From the NCBI GenBank assembly GCA_047636995.1, contig JBLIGQ010000020.1, positions 1 to 42,553 of the forward strand: a stretch of 42,553 nucleotides of DNA, read 5' to 3'. Below are positions 15,133 through 23,739 of the stretch, piece after piece. Source of the DNA: JAQWQB01 sp047636995. Its GTDB lineage: Bacteria; Bacteroidota; Bacteroidia; Flavobacteriales_D; Sanyastnellaceae. Made by a program: the position numbers and the translations under genes. The stretch's first letter is position 1. Each line of letters opens with the position of its first letter. The notes beneath the pieces were generated by a model. The model did not search any database. It saw nothing but the letters and a program-made list of their open reading frames with translations, and was not told the DNA's origin.

Positions 15133-17247
15133 TTATAAATGCTCCTTAATGTAATTCAATACTTTGGTCATCAAATGCACACGGTCTTTTCCTCTAACGT
15201 TGTGCGGATGTCCGGGATAGGGGTGGAAATCTACCTGTACTCCTTCTTCAACACATGTTTGCTGAAAGGTCATGTTGTGTTGCATGACTACAACGTTGTC
15301 TACCGTTCCGTGAATCATCAATAAATCACCTTCTAGGTTGCCAACATGGTTTTTCAAATTTGAGGTTTCATATCCGTCCAGATTGTCTTGAGGGGTGTCC
15401 ATGTAACGTTCTGTGTACATCACTTCGTAGTATTTCCAGTCAATTACTGGTCCGCCTGCAACGCCTACTTTAAACAAGCCTGGTTTTCTCAACATGAGTG
15501 AAGTGGTCATGAAACCACCATAGCTCCAACCATGCACGGCCAAGCGATCTGCGTCAACGTATGGGAGTGTTTTCAAGTAATTTACACCACTTTCTTGGTC
15601 TTGCATTTCCATTGTGCCGCATTGTCTGTGAATGGCTTGCTCGAAATCTCGTCCTCTGTTAGATGAACCTCTTCCATCAACCGTAAAGATAATGTAACCC
15701 TCTGCAGCCATGCTGTGCATCCAAAGTGGAGCTCCTGCTAGCCAAGAGTTTCGCACCAACTGCACGTGTGGCCCATTGTAAACGTAGACCAGCACAGGGT
15801 ATTTCTTCGACTCATCTATACCTGGAGGAGTGATCATTCTGCACCAAAGGTCTGTTTGGTCTTCGCTGAGAATAGAGAAAACGGTGGTTTCTCCAATGAT
15901 TCTTCCTTCCAAAGGGTTCTCCGCGTTCTGGATTGTAGCACCTTCTTTTCCCGTTACAGTTAAGATTTCCACTTTACGCGGAACGGTCAGGCTGCTCCAC
16001 GTGTCAATGAGGTAGTTGCTTGATGAAGAGAGTTTTGACGAATGGGAACCAGCTGTTTTGGTAATTTGAGTTACCTTCATTGAAGAGAGGTCTACCTTAT
16101 ACGTGTGCTGTTCTGTTGGATTGGTTCCTTGTGCAGAAACCACAGCAAATTTCCCTTTTTGCTCAAAGCCAATGATTTCATTGATGGGGAATTCAACGGT
16201 TGTTTTTCCTAAAAGCTTTCCTGAAGTAGAATATTTGTAGATGTTATTGAATCCGTCTCTTTCGCTAAACCAGAGAAACTCTTTGCTTTTTCCAGGGGCG
16301 AAAATAACGGGCTGCTCCGGTTCTACATATTTGGTGCTTGTTTCAGAGAAAAGCACCTTTTCTTGTGTACCATCAATGGCATTGAAACGGATGAGCTGCA
16401 TGCTCTTCTGATCACGCATGACGATTGCGGCATAGATGAATTGATTGTCTGGAGACCAGCCTATGTTCGTGATGTAAAATCCATCTTGAGGACCTTCGAA
16501 TGGAATCGATAAATAAATTGTTTTGCCTGTTTTGACATTATATACGCCAGCAGAAGCGAATTCACCTGGTCCGCCTGCCATTGGATAACGAATCATGTCT
16601 ACTGAAGCAGGTGTGGTGGAATAATCTACAAGTGGATATTCAGAAACTGTTCGTTCATCTTTTTGGTAGAAGGCCAAACTGTTTCCATCAGGAGACCAGA
16701 AAAGCCCCTTTACAATTCCAAACTCACTCCGTGCAATTGCTTGTCCAGCAACAATCCCATCTTCTAGGTCGGTTATTTTCAGGACTCTGTCACTTGTTGA
16801 AACAACAACATTGTTTTCTTTGGTGAAAGCGAAATTGCCAGAAGCTTCATGAAATTCAATGTTGTTGCCAGAAGGTTTTAGAACCCACTTTGTGGCTGTT
16901 TGGTTCGTGACATTCAATTTGTAGTACTGATTCCCATTGGAAAAGTAGCAAACATCTCTGCTAAGCCAAGTGATGTATGGGAAAGACTTAAGCTCACCTT
17001 CAATGAGTGCATTTAATTCATCTAGAGAGATAGAGCGCAGGACTTTGTTTTGGGGCGACAAGATTTTAAGGGTGTTGTCTTCAATGTGAGACCACAAGTC
17101 GGCGTCTTCGACCCATTGAACCTGTTTCATTTGCTCAGGCCCTAATTCAGACCGTTGCAGCATAACCGCATCTTCAATGCTGATTTTCTGGGCAATGAGC
17201 GAAATTGTAAATAAGATTAAGGTAGAAAGAAGTAAGATGCGTTTCAT
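15133..17247 (-). CDS. S9 family dipeptidyl peptidase IV-like
   Basis: The 704-residue protein has a signal peptide (about 1-20), an eight-bladed beta-propeller region (about 40-450), and a C-terminal alpha/beta-hydrolase domain with GWSYGGF (Ser575), HGTVDN (Asp650) and HPHNVRG (catalytic His about 682). These enzymes cleave dipeptides from peptides with Pro or Ala at position two and act in the periplasm on imported peptides. Where human DPPIV has the double Glu motif for the substrate N-terminus, this protein has ARSEFGI (172-178), a Bacteroidota variant with one Glu, so specificity could differ. The start is supported by the signal peptide. It is the first gene of the five-gene operon. 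Confidence 0.9.
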   Translation of the reverse strand: MKRILLLSTLILFTISLIAQKISIEDAVMLQRSELGPEQMKQVQWVEDADLWSHIEDNTLKILSPQNKVLRSISLDELNALIEGELKSFPYITWLSRDVCYFSNGNQYYKLNVTNQTATKWVLKPSGNNIEFHEASGNFAFTKENNVVVSTSDRVLKITDLEDGIVAGQAIARSEFGIVKGLFWSPDGNSLAFYQKDERTVSEYPLVDYSTTPASVDMIRYPMAGGPGEFASAGVYNVKTGKTIYLSIPFEGPQDGFYITNIGWSPDNQFIYAAIVMRDQKSMQLIRFNAIDGTQEKVLFSETSTKYVEPEQPVIFAPGKSKEFLWFSERDGFNNIYKYSTSGKLLGKTTVEFPINEIIGFEQKGKFAVVSAQGTNPTEQHTYKVDLSSMKVTQITKTAGSHSSKLSSSSNYLIDTWSSLTVPRKVEILTVTGKEGATIQNAENPLEGRIIGETTVFSILSEDQTDLWCRMITPPGIDESKKYPVLVYVYNGPHVQLVRNSWLAGAPLWMHSMAAEGYIIFTVDGRGSSNRGRDFEQAIHRQCGTMEMQDQESGVNYLKTLPYVDADRLAVHGWSYGGFMTTSLMLRKPGLFKVGVAGGPVIDWKYYEVMYTERYMDTPQDNLDGYETSNLKNHVGNLEGDLLMIHGTVDNVVVMQHNMTFQQTCVEEGVQVDFHPYPGHPHNVRGKDRVHLMTKVLNYIKEHL

Positions 17248-17286
17248 AAAGCTGTAAGTTTCACTTGTCTATTCAAGACGGGAGTT

Positions 17287-17317
17287 CAAATATAGCTGAC
17301 CAAATGCAATCATCAGA
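17287..17317 (-). promoter_or_regulatory. Promoter of the S9 peptidase operon
   Basis: On the minus strand TATATTTG (17287-17294) is a perfect -7 element, and TCTG (17314-17317), one base from the -33 consensus TTTG, lies exactly 19 bases upstream. The leader to the ATG at 17247 would be about 36 bases. This is the best -33/-7 pair in the window. Confidence 0.6.
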
Positions 17318-17328
17318 CTAACTCTTCC

Positions 17329-17336
17329 TAACTTTG
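17329..17336 (+). promoter_or_regulatory. -7 element directly before the orphan toxin
   Basis: TAACTTTG matches TAnnTTTG and ends 4 bases before the toxin ATG at 17341, so the mRNA would be leaderless or almost so. It lies next to, and upstream of, the divergent operon promoter; the two may compete. Confidence 0.45.
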
Positions 17337-17340
17337 TAAC

Positions 17341-17625
17341 ATGAGTCAACCTAAAATCATTATTTCAGACCGAGCTGTGAATTCACTTCGAAGGGTTTTG
17401 GACAACATCAAGTCTACTTCTTTGGTAGGAGCTGAAGAGGCCAGAGTTGTGATAATGAATAGAATAAGGAAGCTTTCTGCTAATCCCGTAGCCGATTCAC
17501 GCAAAGCAAATTTCATCACGCTTGAAGGTGAATTCAGATCTGTATTGGCTTGGAATTACCGCATTTATTATAAAGTGCACGAAAAGCAAGTTATAGTGCT
17601 TGACATTTTTTTAGACAAGGACTAA
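17341..17625 (+). CDS. Solitary RelE/ParE-family toxin-like protein
   Basis: The 94-residue protein has the RelE/ParE layout: an N-terminal strand KIIISDRAV, two helices (residues about 12-45), a GEFRSVLAWNYRIYYKV region with a strand pair, and a C-terminal LDIFLDKD tail. The N-terminal region has the short basic helix pattern of the family. No antitoxin gene lies next to it: upstream are 93 bases holding divergent promoters, downstream a 113-base gap. It could be an orphan toxin, or be controlled by an antitoxin elsewhere, or have lost toxicity. The start at 17341 is the one supported by the -7 element. Confidence is in the fold more than in toxin activity. Confidence 0.65.
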   Translation: MSQPKIIISDRAVNSLRRVLDNIKSTSLVGAEEARVVIMNRIRKLSANPVADSRKANFITLEGEFRSVLAWNYRIYYKVHEKQVIVLDIFLDKD

Positions 17626-17670
17626 GGTTCTTCCTCCACGGGAATTAAACCTACCTCGTTTATGTAGTAG

Positions 17671-17689
17671 CCACGAGCTCAGCTCGTGG
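17671..17689. repeat. Perfect palindromic repeat, possible REP-like element
   Basis: CCACGAGCT-C-AGCTCGTGG has perfect 9-base arms around one base and is preceded by GTAGTAG and followed by GGG. It lies between the 3' ends of the orphan toxin (17625) and the wbqC-like gene (17739). A GC-rich, gene-flanking palindrome of this kind resembles a REP element; I see no second copy in the window, and no REP-type transposase. Confidence 0.5.
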
Positions 17690-17738
17690 GGAAAAGCGCC
17701 ATACGCGTGGGGAATACGACCGCGCATGGAAAAAAAGA

Positions 17739-18329
17739 CTACTGCAAATAAAGTGGCGCCTCAGGCCCCATGTTGAGCAATAAATCTAGAATAGAGAGAT
17801 TTCCCTCAAACCCCAATTTATCTTCAAAAACCTGCGGATAAGGTTTTGTAGTCACTACTACATCCTTTTTTTTCATTTTAGCGCGAAGATCGAGGTCGTT
17901 TTCGGTCGCCTGAATGAAATGATTCGAATAGGTGCACTTAAAATCAACCCCAAGTGTTTCTTGGACCCAATTTAGCGCCGTGCGATTGAACTGCACTAGA
18001 TTTTGTTCGGGTGCATAAATCAGCTCCTTGATTTCATCGAAGTAGTGTTCAAAGAAGGCTGAATTTCCATAGCTTGACTCAATGCTGCGAATGGCATGCC
18101 TTCGCCAATCATCATCAGCAAGCGTAATTGATGAGATAGGGGTATTTTGGCTAGATTGGCCAACCACGTGCATTGTACAAGTGAGGCGGCCATTTGGGCC
18201 AACCAATTCAAATTTATTTCTAAAGCTTTGTTTCACATAATTCTCCCCAAGATCTAGGCAAACATCTTCGTTTAGAAGCATCTTGATGTAGCCAAGATTC
18301 GGAAAAGTACAAAGAGGTAGTATGGTCAT
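17739..18329 (-). CDS. WbqC-like family protein
   Basis: The protein has 196 residues. It begins TILPLCTFPNLGYIKMLL, contains WRRHAIRSIESSYGNSAFFEHYFDEIKELI, and ends in NLSILDLLLNMGPEAPLYL, the pattern of the WbqC family found in O-antigen or nucleotide-sugar gene clusters of other bacteria and, in Bacteroidota, downstream of lepB. Its biochemical role is unsettled. The ATG overlaps the lepB stop by one base (TAATG), making it the last gene of the seven-gene operon. Confidence 0.78.
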   Translation of the reverse strand: MTILPLCTFPNLGYIKMLLNEDVCLDLGENYVKQSFRNKFELVGPNGRLTCTMHVVGQSSQNTPISSITLADDDWRRHAIRSIESSYGNSAFFEHYFDEIKELIYAPEQNLVQFNRTALNWVQETLGVDFKCTYSNHFIQATENDLDLRAKMKKKDVVVTTKPYPQVFEDKLGFEGNLSILDLLLNMGPEAPLYLQ

Positions 18330-19924
18330 TACTTCGGTACTCTGAACATGCGGTTCCAGCGAATTTTCGACTCACCGTGTTGTGCTTCGTTCTGCTTAGA
18401 GAACCATGTGAATACTGCTTTTCCAACAACGTGAGACTCGGGAACATATCCCCACATGCGAGAATCTGCAGAATTGTGGCGGTTGTCTCCCATCATCCAG
18501 TAGTAGTCTTGTTTAAAGGTGTATGATGTTGAAACCTCACCGTTGATGAAGATTTGTCCGTCTTCTAATTTCACATCGTTTCCTTCATAAACGCCAATGG
18601 CCCTTTGGTATAAAGGCCAATTGGTTGGGTTAAGCTCCATTGCTACGCCTTCTTTAGGAAGTGTGAGCGGACCGAAATTATCAGGATCCCAAGTGTTATA
18701 GGGTGCTTGAAGGCTATTCGGGAAGATTGAAAGAATACCTTTGTGGAACGCCTGTGACTCTAGGTACAAGGTGTCAACCACATTCATGTTTCGCAGTTGT
18801 TCAACTTCAGAAGCAGTTAAAGAAACCACTCCATGATTAACCATTTGGCGTTCATTAACTTCAAAATCAATGTTAGTCAGCTCAAGTTTATCAAGGACTT
18901 TTTTGAGCATTGCCGGATTTTTAAGCTTCATAATGTAGTCATACTGTAATCCTTCGGGATTCACGAGTGCAACATCATTAATGTAAACCTGTCTGTCTTT
19001 TATTTCTATTGTTTCTCCTGGCAGAACAATGCATCGTTTGATGTAGTTCTCTTCCTTATCAATCGGCCTTGATTTGATGTCGACCTTCAATGCTTTTTGG
19101 TATTCAGCTTTTGCTTTTTCGTTGTAAAAGTCTTTTTGATCTACGTATGCTTCGGTAGAACCCGCTAAGCTTTCGCCCACCTTCCGGAGTAAGGCATAGT
19201 AATCATGTCCGGCATAGCTTGGGTGCGCAATAACGGTATCTCCATGAGGAAAGTTGAATACCACGGGATCGTAACGTTCTACTTTACCGAACCCAGGGAG
19301 TCTGAAATTTGGAAGTTTCACCCATTCAACATAAGAGTTGGTCATGCTTCCCGGAAGCGCATTGTGAATGAATGGCAAGGAGAGGGGCGTTTGCTGAATC
19401 TTTGGTCCGTAGCTCATCTTGCTCACAAAGAGGTAATCTCCTACGAGCATAGACCCTTCCATGGAACCTGTTGGAATGGTGAATGCTTCAAAGAAGAAGC
19501 TTCTGATTACAGAGGCCGCAATCACAGCAAAGAGAATGGCTTCTCCCCACTCACGCTGAATGGTTTTCTTCTTATTCGTCCAATCTCGAGGCCCGATGAG
19601 CTTGGCCTCTTTCTGACGAAATGCGAGATCAAAGAACCCATACCAAGGTAAAGCGCCAAAGATCCATTGCTCTTTCATTGAGCGCTTGTTGAATGCAATG
19701 CCTGTTTCAACGTTGAGGATGGTTAACATCAGCAAATTCACACCTGGAACAAAGAGGATGAAAACCCAATACCAAGGTCTTTTCACCATTTTCAGCCAAG
19801 TGATCCATTGCAAAACAGGGATGAATCCATGCCACGATGTAAGCCCCGCTTTCGCAAATATTTGCGGCAAGGTCACAAAGTATTGAAGAAATAAAATGAG
19901 TATTAGAATTTCAAATAAGTTCAT
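18329..19924 (-). CDS. lepB: Signal peptidase I, large Bacteroidota form
   Basis: From ATG 19924 the protein is 531 residues, against about 180-320 in most bacteria. The N-terminal region (about 1-100) is hydrophobic with two or three membrane segments (LFEILILILFLQYFV, YWVFILFVPGVNLLML). The catalytic core has TIPTGSMEGSMLVGDYLF with the nucleophile Ser, NYIKRCIVLPGETIEI with the general-base Lys, and YYWMMGDNRHNSADSR. An extra block of roughly 150 residues lies between the Lys region and the C-terminal box. It removes signal peptides from exported proteins. The start overlaps dapB by 4 bases (ATGA); an earlier in-frame start would overlap dapB more and add no membrane segment. Confidence 0.92.
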   Translation of the reverse strand: MNLFEILILILFLQYFVTLPQIFAKAGLTSWHGFIPVLQWITWLKMVKRPWYWVFILFVPGVNLLMLTILNVETGIAFNKRSMKEQWIFGALPWYGFFDLAFRQKEAKLIGPRDWTNKKKTIQREWGEAILFAVIAASVIRSFFFEAFTIPTGSMEGSMLVGDYLFVSKMSYGPKIQQTPLSLPFIHNALPGSMTNSYVEWVKLPNFRLPGFGKVERYDPVVFNFPHGDTVIAHPSYAGHDYYALLRKVGESLAGSTEAYVDQKDFYNEKAKAEYQKALKVDIKSRPIDKEENYIKRCIVLPGETIEIKDRQVYINDVALVNPEGLQYDYIMKLKNPAMLKKVLDKLELTNIDFEVNERQMVNHGVVSLTASEVEQLRNMNVVDTLYLESQAFHKGILSIFPNSLQAPYNTWDPDNFGPLTLPKEGVAMELNPTNWPLYQRAIGVYEGNDVKLEDGQIFINGEVSTSYTFKQDYYWMMGDNRHNSADSRMWGYVPESHVVGKAVFTWFSKQNEAQHGESKIRWNRMFRVPK

Positions 19925-20637
19925 CCGATGATGTTTTTCAAGAGGTCTTTCATAGTAAAACAACCTTTTTTAGATTGAATCCACTCTGCAGCATCAATTG
20001 CGCCATTCGCAAATCCGTCGCGGGAGAAAGCCTTGTGTTCTAGTTTAATTTCGTCATTTGAGGAGATAAAGCTCACCTCATGTGTCCCTTTCACATCGCC
20101 AAGGCGTTCTGAAGAGATCAATAATTTTGTTTTGTCTTCGGGGTCTTCCGTCCACCCGTTCAGATCATAATAATCCAGTACAATGTCAGATAGCGTTAGT
20201 GCCGTGCCACTTGGAGCATCTTTTTTGCCCGTGTGGTGAATTTCATTCATTTGCGGACGGTAGTCCTCAAGTTTAGAGAGCACTTCAGCCGCTTGCTGCA
20301 GAATAACTTGAAACACATTCACTCCGAGTGAAAAGTTGGAAGCATAGAAAAGTGCTCCATTGTGATTTTCACATTCTGCTTTCACCCTGTCCAGCTGACT
20401 GAACCATCCGGTAGATCCTGTTACAATTGGGATTCCTGCTTCAAAAGCTGTTTGGATGTTTTGAACGGCAGAGGCGGGGGATGTAAACTCAATGGCGATA
20501 TCTGCACCGCGAAGGTCTTCTGCACGAGCTGGAGCCTTCGATGTAGCACGCATGATAATTTCATGTCCGCGCCCTACAGCAAGCTTTTCAATGGTTTTAC
20601 CCATGTTTCCGTACCCGATCAGTGCAATCTTCATCAT
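19921..20637 (-). CDS. dapB: 4-hydroxy-tetrahydrodipicolinate reductase
   Basis: The 238-residue enzyme reduces hydroxy-tetrahydrodipicolinate in the diaminopimelate branch of lysine and peptidoglycan synthesis. It has the Rossmann motif KIALIGYGNMGKTIE at the N-terminus, FTSPASAV and TGSTGW, and the substrate-binding motif EIHHTGKKDAPSGTALTL. It is a little shorter than E. coli DapB (273) but has all key motifs. It overlaps lepB by 4 bases and follows the DUF5683 gene by 6, within the parAB operon. Two adjacent ATGs start the gene; either is possible. Confidence 0.96.
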   Translation of the reverse strand: MMKIALIGYGNMGKTIEKLAVGRGHEIIMRATSKAPARAEDLRGADIAIEFTSPASAVQNIQTAFEAGIPIVTGSTGWFSQLDRVKAECENHNGALFYASNFSLGVNVFQVILQQAAEVLSKLEDYRPQMNEIHHTGKKDAPSGTALTLSDIVLDYYDLNGWTEDPEDKTKLLISSERLGDVKGTHEVSFISSNDEIKLEHKAFSRDGFANGAIDAAEWIQSKKGCFTMKDLLKNIIG

Positions 20638-20643
20638 CGAAAG

Positions 20644-21207
20644 TTAGAATTTCATAGTCATGGTTAGCCCTAGGTTTACACGATTGGAAGGAATGAGTGA
20701 TGGGTGGAAATTGATTGTTAAATCTTCACCAACATCAAAGTTAAAAAGATGAGCATCTACATTGGCATCTAGAATCTGCAGTAAGTATACACCTGCGAGG
20801 CTCATCCACGAAATGTCTAACCAAGTTCGGTGCTGTTCCATGCCTTCAGAAAGCGCGCCTGAACTGAAACCTGTGTTATTGATTGTGGATGGGTCTCCAT
20901 CTAATTCAGCTATGAGACCGCTGCGGAAAAATTTGTATTCTCTGGTGTTCCAGCCAATGAAGTAGATGCACGCGCCTATTCCACCGTAAACGATGGGCAT
21001 TTTCCAATACTTTTTGTTGTAAGCTTGGCCAGCACCCGGAAGCAAAGCACTAAATACAGTTGCTTTGCGCACGGAATGTTCTTTAAGGAGCGGCACTGTG
21101 TCAAGGTATGCTTGTTCAATTAGAACAGCGGTGCTATCTTTAGCAGAGGCGATGCTTTGAGATGAAAGCACTAACAAGAGAAGGAGTATTTGAAAAAGGA
21201 TTCTCAA
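20644..21207 (-). CDS. DUF5683-family membrane protein
   Basis: This 187-residue protein has a signal peptide (about 1-22). The block RKATVFSALLPGAGQAYNKKYWKMPIVYGG is the DUF5683 signature (residues about 47-76), with a following hydrophobic segment and a second one near SWMSLAGVYLLQI. It ends LGLTMTMKF with a terminal aromatic residue, as in outer-membrane proteins. Function unknown; the family is regularly found between parB and dapB/lepB in Bacteroidota. Its start overlaps the parB stop by 4 bases. Confidence 0.8.
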   Translation of the reverse strand: MRILFQILLLLLVLSSQSIASAKDSTAVLIEQAYLDTVPLLKEHSVRKATVFSALLPGAGQAYNKKYWKMPIVYGGIGACIYFIGWNTREYKFFRSGLIAELDGDPSTINNTGFSSGALSEGMEQHRTWLDISWMSLAGVYLLQILDANVDAHLFNFDVGEDLTINFHPSLIPSNRVNLGLTMTMKF

Positions 21208-22094
21208 TTGTTGAGGCGGTCAATGATTGTTTTGAGGTCATCTTCGTTCATGAAGTCGATCTCAATTTTCCCAGATCCGTCCTCTTTTTTCTTCAGTTCC
21301 ACATTTCTTCCAAGCATAAGTCTAAGATCTGCACGAAGTTTTTGATGTTCAAAAGAAAGGGCTGTTTTCGCAGTTGGTTGCTTCTGAGCTGCAGGTTTTT
21401 CAGCGCGCACAAGCGCTTCTGTTTTTCGAACACTCAGCTCTTCTCTCAGAACGAGTTTAAAGATGCGCATTTGAACAGCAGGATCTTCAACAGTAATGAG
21501 CGCTCTAGCATGGCCCATTGTCAATTGCTTCTCAATGATAGCAATCTGGATGTCAGCGGGTAAACGCAGAAGTCTCAGGTAATTGCTTACTGTTGCTCTG
21601 TTTTTCCCAACGCGATCTGAGAGTTTTTCTTGAGTGAGGTTACATTCTTCAATAAGGCGCTGATAACTGATGGCAATTTCAATGGCATCAAGGTTTTCAC
21701 GTTGAATGTTTTCAACCAGAGCCATTTCCAGCATTTCCTGGTCATTGGCCGTGCGGATGTATGCTGGTATTTCATCCAATTCAGCTATTTGGGAGGCTCT
21801 AAACCGACGTTCACCGCTAATTAGTTGGTATTTATTGGCTGCAATTTTACGAACAGTCAGAGGTTGAATGATTCCTAGCTCACTGATGGAGTGAGCCAAT
21901 TCATTCAATGCTGTTTCGTCAAACTTGCTCCTAGGCTGAAATGGATTTGCTTCAATTTGCGCAATTTTCAGCATAGCAATTGACCCCGCAACGTTTCCAA
22001 TGCTTCCTTTTTCTACTGGTCTGGGTTCTGGAGTGGTCGAAGCGCTGTCAAGCAATGCGCTCAAACCTCTTCCTAATGCTTGTCGCTTAGCCAT
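21204..22094 (-). CDS. parB: Chromosome-partitioning protein ParB
   Basis: The 296-residue protein has the ParB N-terminal arginine patch region (IEANPFQPRSKFDE; ISGERRFRAS about residues 93-102), the HTH DNA-binding domain (LTQEKLSDRVGKNRATVSNYLRLLRL) and a C-terminal dimerisation tail (EDDLKTIIDRLNN). ParB binds parS, loads as a CTP-dependent clamp and stimulates ParA to move the origin. No parS-like GTTTCACGTGAAAC was seen in the window. It overlaps parA by 8 bases and the DUF5683 gene by 4, so production is tightly coupled. Confidence 0.96.
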   Translation of the reverse strand: MAKRQALGRGLSALLDSASTTPEPRPVEKGSIGNVAGSIAMLKIAQIEANPFQPRSKFDETALNELAHSISELGIIQPLTVRKIAANKYQLISGERRFRASQIAELDEIPAYIRTANDQEMLEMALVENIQRENLDAIEIAISYQRLIEECNLTQEKLSDRVGKNRATVSNYLRLLRLPADIQIAIIEKQLTMGHARALITVEDPAVQMRIFKLVLREELSVRKTEALVRAEKPAAQKQPTAKTALSFEHQKLRADLRLMLGRNVELKKKEDGSGKIEIDFMNEDDLKTIIDRLNN

Positions 22095-22899
22095 TGCTTA
22101 AGTCGATGTATTTTTCGTTGTCTTTGATTCGAGTCATTTCATTCTTCTGCAAAATTTCTCTTGCAAGGTTTAGGTAATTGATTGACCCTTTGCAGGTGGC
22201 ATCATGCATGATGATTGTTTCTCCGAAACTAGGCGCTTCACCCAAACGTGTGTTTCTGTGAATAACGGTATCGAAAACCATTTCCAGAAAGTGCATTCGA
22301 ACTTCTTCTACCACTTGATTGGCCAAACGAAGGCGGGTATCATACATGGTTAACAGGATGCCTTCAATTCCCAATTCAGGATTCAATTTACTCTGAACAA
22401 TTTTGACTGTGTTGAGGAGTTTTCCTAATCCTTCTAGGGCGAAGTACTCGCATTGTACAGGAATGATCACGCTATCTGAACAGGAGAGGGCATTCACAGT
22501 AATCAATCCGAGAGAAGGAGAACAATCAATGATAATGAAGTCGTAGTCATCTTTAACTTGCGCCAAAGCCTTACGCATCATGTATTCACGATTGGGCATG
22601 TTAATCAATTCGATTTCAGCACCCACCAAGTCAATGTGAGAAGGAATCAAATCTAAATTTGGATTCTCAGTTGAAATGATAATGTCTCTAGGGTCAATGT
22701 CATCAACAATGCATTCGTAAATGCTTGTTTTCACTGTTTTCGGATCTACCCCAACACCGGACGTTGAGTTTGCCTGAGGATCAGCGTCCACAAGCAGTGT
22801 TTTGTATTCAAGGACCCCAAAACAGGCCGCAAGATTGATCGCAGAGGTCGTTTTACCTACGCCACCTTTTTGATTTGCTATGCTGATGATCTTTCCCAT
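22087..22899 (-). CDS. parA: Chromosome-partitioning ATPase ParA
   Basis: The 270-residue ATPase has the deviant Walker A KGGVGKTTSAIN near the N-terminus, LLVDADPQAN (Walker A'), and DFIIIDCSPSLGLITVN (Walker B), all typical of ParA/Soj. It binds DNA non-specifically with ATP and, with ParB, segregates the origin region. The start is 1 base after the stop of the MBL-fold hydrolase gene. Confidence 0.97.
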   Translation of the reverse strand: MGKIISIANQKGGVGKTTSAINLAACFGVLEYKTLLVDADPQANSTSGVGVDPKTVKTSIYECIVDDIDPRDIIISTENPNLDLIPSHIDLVGAEIELINMPNREYMMRKALAQVKDDYDFIIIDCSPSLGLITVNALSCSDSVIIPVQCEYFALEGLGKLLNTVKIVQSKLNPELGIEGILLTMYDTRLRLANQVVEEVRMHFLEMVFDTVIHRNTRLGEAPSFGETIIMHDATCKGSINYLNLAREILQKNEMTRIKDNEKYIDLSNG

Positions 22900-22900
22900 A

Positions 22901-23581
22901 TTAAACTTCTTTGCTTTCGCCGATTTCCATCAAGCTTAATTTAATTCCTTTTAAACTGAAAGTGCGGACTGCTTCTTTGTGATCAATTTCAATGAAAGGG
23001 AAGGTATCGTAATGCATCCCGATGATTTTATCACATCTAATCATGTCAGAACAAATTACAGCATCTTCTACTCCCATCGTGAAGTTATCTCCAATTGGAA
23101 GAATGGCTATATCAGGTCTCCAATGTCTACCAATGAGCTCCATGTCCATATGCACAGCAGTATCTCCTGCGTAATACAATCGCTTTCCGTCTGCTTCGAT
23201 AATGAACCCACCTGGATTACCACCTGGTTCTCCATCTGGCATGGTGCTAGAGTGAACTGCATTCACGTAGCGGACGGTGCCAAAATCAAAAGTATGTTTT
23301 CCCCCATGGTTCATTCCCCATAGCTTCTCGAATCCCTTTTTTCCAAACCATGATACCACCTCAAAGTTACTGATGAACATTGCGCCACTCTGGCGAGCAA
23401 TGTCTTCAGCGTCTGCCACGTGGTCTTCATGTCCGTGTGAAATCAAAATATAATCAGGTTTGATTTCACTTATCGGAATGTGCGCTGCAAGTCTATTGTG
23501 ACGAATAAATGGGTCGAATAGCAATTTCGACCCTCCCGCCTCAAGCATAAAACACGAATGTCCGTAAAAAGTAAGTTTCAT
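22901..23581 (-). CDS. Metallo-beta-lactamase-fold hydrolase (UPF0173-like)
   Basis: The 226-residue protein begins MKLTFYGHSCFMLEAGG, has the metal motif HGHEDHVAD, the second-half AGDTAVHMDMELI, and GMHYDTFPFIEI near the end. This is the zinc hydrolase type of the UPF0173 family, whose substrate is unknown. It is the first gene of the parA-parB-DUF5683-dapB-lepB-wbqC operon; a one-mismatch -7 (TATCTTTA on the minus strand, 23658-23665) lies about 75 bases upstream. Conserved placement next to parA is not evidence of a segregation role. Confidence 0.87.
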   Translation of the reverse strand: MKLTFYGHSCFMLEAGGSKLLFDPFIRHNRLAAHIPISEIKPDYILISHGHEDHVADAEDIARQSGAMFISNFEVVSWFGKKGFEKLWGMNHGGKHTFDFGTVRYVNAVHSSTMPDGEPGGNPGGFIIEADGKRLYYAGDTAVHMDMELIGRHWRPDIAILPIGDNFTMGVEDAVICSDMIRCDKIIGMHYDTFPFIEIDHKEAVRTFSLKGIKLSLMEIGESKEV

Positions 23582-23739
23582 TTCGATTGATTTTAGACTT
23601 CAGATGAACGTTTTTCCTAGCTAAATGTTGTTCCTTTGAATCCGCGCTTTCGTTCAGTAAAGATAGGTCGAATAGGTGCGGAAACGTTATAAAGTTATGC
23701 ACACGAAAAGGTGGATAGGAGGTTAATAAAAAGGACGTC

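Noticed and set aside
23695..23703. TTATGCACA, a match to the DnaA-box pattern TTATNCACA, upstream of the parAB operon
   Set aside because: About one such match is expected by chance in a window this size; no cluster of boxes is present.
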